Positions 6,762-7,591 of a DNA stretch of 7,591 nt are shown piece after piece (the first letter of the stretch is position 1; every line of letters begins with the position of its first letter). The notes under the pieces were generated by a model. That model did not search any database and was not told where the DNA came from. It saw nothing but the letters and a program-made list of their open reading frames with translations. Source of the stretch: JABCPO02 sp963513115 (lineage in GTDB: Bacteria > Bacillota > Clostridia > TANB77 > CAG-508); NCBI GenBank assembly GCA_963513115.1, contig CAUPPN010000046.1, positions 1-7,591 of the forward strand, in the 5' to 3' direction. Made by a program: the position numbers and the translations under genes.

Positions 6762-6790
6762 ATGTTACATTTTTTTCATTCATCTGTCAA
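6762..6790 (-). promoter_or_regulatory. Sigma-A-type promoter of the comF-like gene, predicted leaderless
   Basis: On the minus strand a perfect TTGACA (6785-6790) is followed after 17 bases by TAACAT (6762-6767, four of six matches to TATAAT). Only six bases separate this -10 from the ATG at 6755, so the expected transcription start falls on or next to the A of the start codon. No Shine-Dalgarno is seen. The promoter lies just downstream of the terminator of the preceding gene, so the gene needs a promoter here. Confidence 0.6.
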
Positions 6791-6802
6791 TTTTTTCAAA
6801 AT

Positions 6803-6833
6803 AAAAAATGAGCAAATGATTCCATTTACTCAT
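6803..6833 (-). terminator. Intrinsic terminator of the LPKAG protein gene
   Basis: The arms 6808-6818 and 6823-6833 form an 11-base stem with a 4-base loop. The one imperfect position is a G-U wobble in the minus-strand RNA but a C-A mismatch on the other strand. The stem is followed in the minus direction by a U-run (6803-6807 as A on plus) and UAUUUUG. It starts 17 bases after the stop of the LPKAG gene and ends just before the comF promoter. Confidence 0.85.
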
Positions 6834-6849
6834 TTAATTTAGTTATTAA

Positions 6850-7398
6850 CTATATTTGTAATCTTTTTTTCATTCCGCTTACATTTTTAATATATATAGC
6901 TCCTAATACTATTGTAATTATTAAAGATTCAACAAGTGGTAATCTGTCTGATCCTGCTTTTGGTAATCTTTTTTTAGTTTGTTTTTTTTCTTCTTTATTT
7001 TCTTTTTCTTCTTTTGTTTGTTTTAGCTCTTCTTTTTTAGGTTTTTTAACAACTATTTCATATTCTTTCTTTGTTGTTTTTGTATCTTTAGTTGTAGTTT
7101 CAGTTGTAGTTTTACAATTTACACATCCTTCTTTATTTTCTTTTTCCTTATTATCTTTTGGTTTAGTATCAGTATTATTATTTAAATTATCATTATTCTC
7201 ATTTGGTTTACTATTATTTTCTTCGTCACCATTAATAATATTTGTTTCAGTAGTTATAGTTGAAGCATTTTCATTTTTATAATAATTATTTTTTGCATTT
7301 ATTATATTTTGATTATTACCTTTCATAAATAAAAGTATAAAAGATAATAAAATTATACTTAATATTAAGCTATATTTTTTAACTTTCTTACTATTCAT
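6850..7398 (-). CDS. Short LPKAG-anchored cell-surface protein, low complexity
   Basis: This 182-residue protein has the layout of a sortase substrate. The N-terminus has basic residues (KKVKK) and a hydrophobic core at about 9-25, acting as a secretion signal. Residues 27-144 are low complexity: Asn/Glu/Lys-rich, then a Thr-rich run (97-109), then Lys/Glu-rich, and probably extended or disordered in the wall. A lone CVNC (92-95) sits in the middle. The C-terminus has LPKAG (145-149), a hydrophobic segment (about 155-170) and a basic tail with KKR. This matches LPxTG-type wall sorting, though Ala replaces the usual Thr, which suggests a sortase of different preference or a membrane-retained protein. 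AAGGAG (7404-7409) five bases before the ATG supports the start. It has its own promoter and terminator and so stands alone. I recognise no enzymatic or binding domain; a wall spacer or stalk role is a guess. Confidence 0.82.
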   Translation of the reverse strand: MNSKKVKKYSLILSIILLSFILLFMKGNNQNIINAKNNYYKNENASTITTETNIINGDEENNSKPNENNDNLNNNTDTKPKDNKEKENKEGCVNCKTTTETTTKDTKTTKKEYEIVVKKPKKEELKQTKEEKENKEEKKQTKKRLPKAGSDRLPLVESLIITIVLGAIYIKNVSGMKKRLQI

Positions 7399-7403
7399 AA
7401 AAA

Positions 7404-7477
7404 CTCCTTAATTCATATTTAAGAATTGTATTCTTCTATTTACTATTTATTATATTAATATATCTTAAAACTTTAAA
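7404..7477 (-). promoter_or_regulatory. Promoter and Shine-Dalgarno of the LPKAG protein gene
   Basis: On the minus strand TTTAAA (7472-7477, four of six matches to TTGACA) and a perfect TATAAT (7449-7454) are spaced by exactly 17 bases. A start near 7442 gives a leader of about 44 bases ending with AAGGAG (7404-7409). The leader holds a small perfect hairpin (arms 7421-7426 and 7430-7435). The terminator after the tRNA lies upstream, so the gene needs its own promoter. Confidence 0.6.
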
Positions 7478-7493
7478 TATTTTATGAATTAAG
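7407..7493. repeat. 11-bp perfect inverted repeat bracketing the LPKAG gene promoter
   Basis: CTTAATTCATA at 7407-7417 and its exact reverse complement TATGAATTAAG at 7483-7493 lie 65 bases apart, one arm upstream of the -35 and the other ending on the Shine-Dalgarno. The arms could be paired operator half-sites, or could mask the ribosome binding site in any transcript reading in from upstream. AT richness makes chance occurrence quite possible. Confidence 0.4.
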
Positions 7494-7527
7494 TATCATT
7501 AAAGAAACATAATTATTATATAAGCAC

Positions 7528-7554
7528 AAAAAAAGTTAACTAGTAATAGTTAAC
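7528..7554 (-). terminator. Intrinsic terminator after the tRNA
   Basis: A perfect 8-base stem (7535-7542 with 7547-7554, GTTAACTA and its complement) with a 4-base loop is followed in the minus direction by seven U (A-run 7528-7534 on plus). It begins 6 bases after the tRNA CCA end. Confidence 0.93.
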
Positions 7555-7560
7555 CTAATT

Positions 7561-7591
7561 TGGTGTCTATGCGTGGAATCGAACCACGGAC
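7561..7591 (-). tRNA. tRNA 3' end, cut by window edge (isotype not determinable; Arg possible)
   Basis: On the minus strand the sequence ends with a T arm (stem CGTGG/CCACG around loop TTCGATT, 7572-7588), the 3' acceptor strand CATAGAC (7565-7571), discriminator A (7564) and encoded CCA (7561-7563). The GTC before the T arm is the end of the variable loop. The anticodon lies beyond the right edge. The implied 5' acceptor strand GTCTATG with discriminator A reminds me of some clostridial tRNA-Arg genes, but that is a weak guess. Confidence 0.93.

Noticed and set aside
7561..7591. Phage attachment site at the tRNA 3' end
   Set aside because: No second copy of the tRNA 3' sequence, integrase or phage gene is in the window, and the tRNA is followed by a normal terminator.

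Overview
The window comes from a very AT-rich, Gram-positive, Clostridia-like bacterium. Every gene I can support lies on the minus strand. The standard bacterial code is in use: TGG encodes Trp in the glycolytic enzymes, and TGA closes gap. A short surface protein with an LPxTG-like LPKAG sorting signal points to a walled Firmicute rather than a mollicute. I cannot name the genus.

Layout in the direction of transcription, from the right edge to the left. (1) The 3' end of a tRNA with an encoded CCA, followed by a clean intrinsic terminator. (2) A monocistronic gene for a Lys/Asn/Thr-rich LPKAG wall-anchored protein, with its own sigma-A-type promoter and terminator. (3) A comF-like gene (zinc finger plus phosphoribosyltransferase) whose promoter sits so close to the ATG that the mRNA may be leaderless. 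(4) A lower-glycolysis operon: gap (GAPDH), pgk, tpiA, and a 495-residue member of the cofactor-independent phosphoglycerate mutase (iPGM) family. (5) A DUF600/YezG-type protein with a long Asn-rich tail. (6) The start of a small membrane-anchored protein cut by the left edge.

gap, pgk and tpiA have intact catalytic residues and would convert dihydroxyacetone phosphate through glyceraldehyde-3-phosphate and 1,3-bisphosphoglycerate to 3-phosphoglycerate. The gene in the usual gpmI position should then make 2-phosphoglycerate, but its product has lost most of the iPGM metal ligands and substrate-binding residues while keeping the fold landmarks and an uninterrupted frame. It looks like a pseudoenzyme or a neofunctionalised relative, and it is the most striking thing here. 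A strong hairpin between pgk and tpiA could lower expression of the tpiA/iPGM-like part relative to gap-pgk.

Other points of interest are the DUF600 protein without a visible toxin partner, the altered PRPP loop of the ComF protein, and a perfect inverted repeat around the LPKAG gene promoter. I saw no insertion sequence, CRISPR array, rRNA or recognisable riboswitch.
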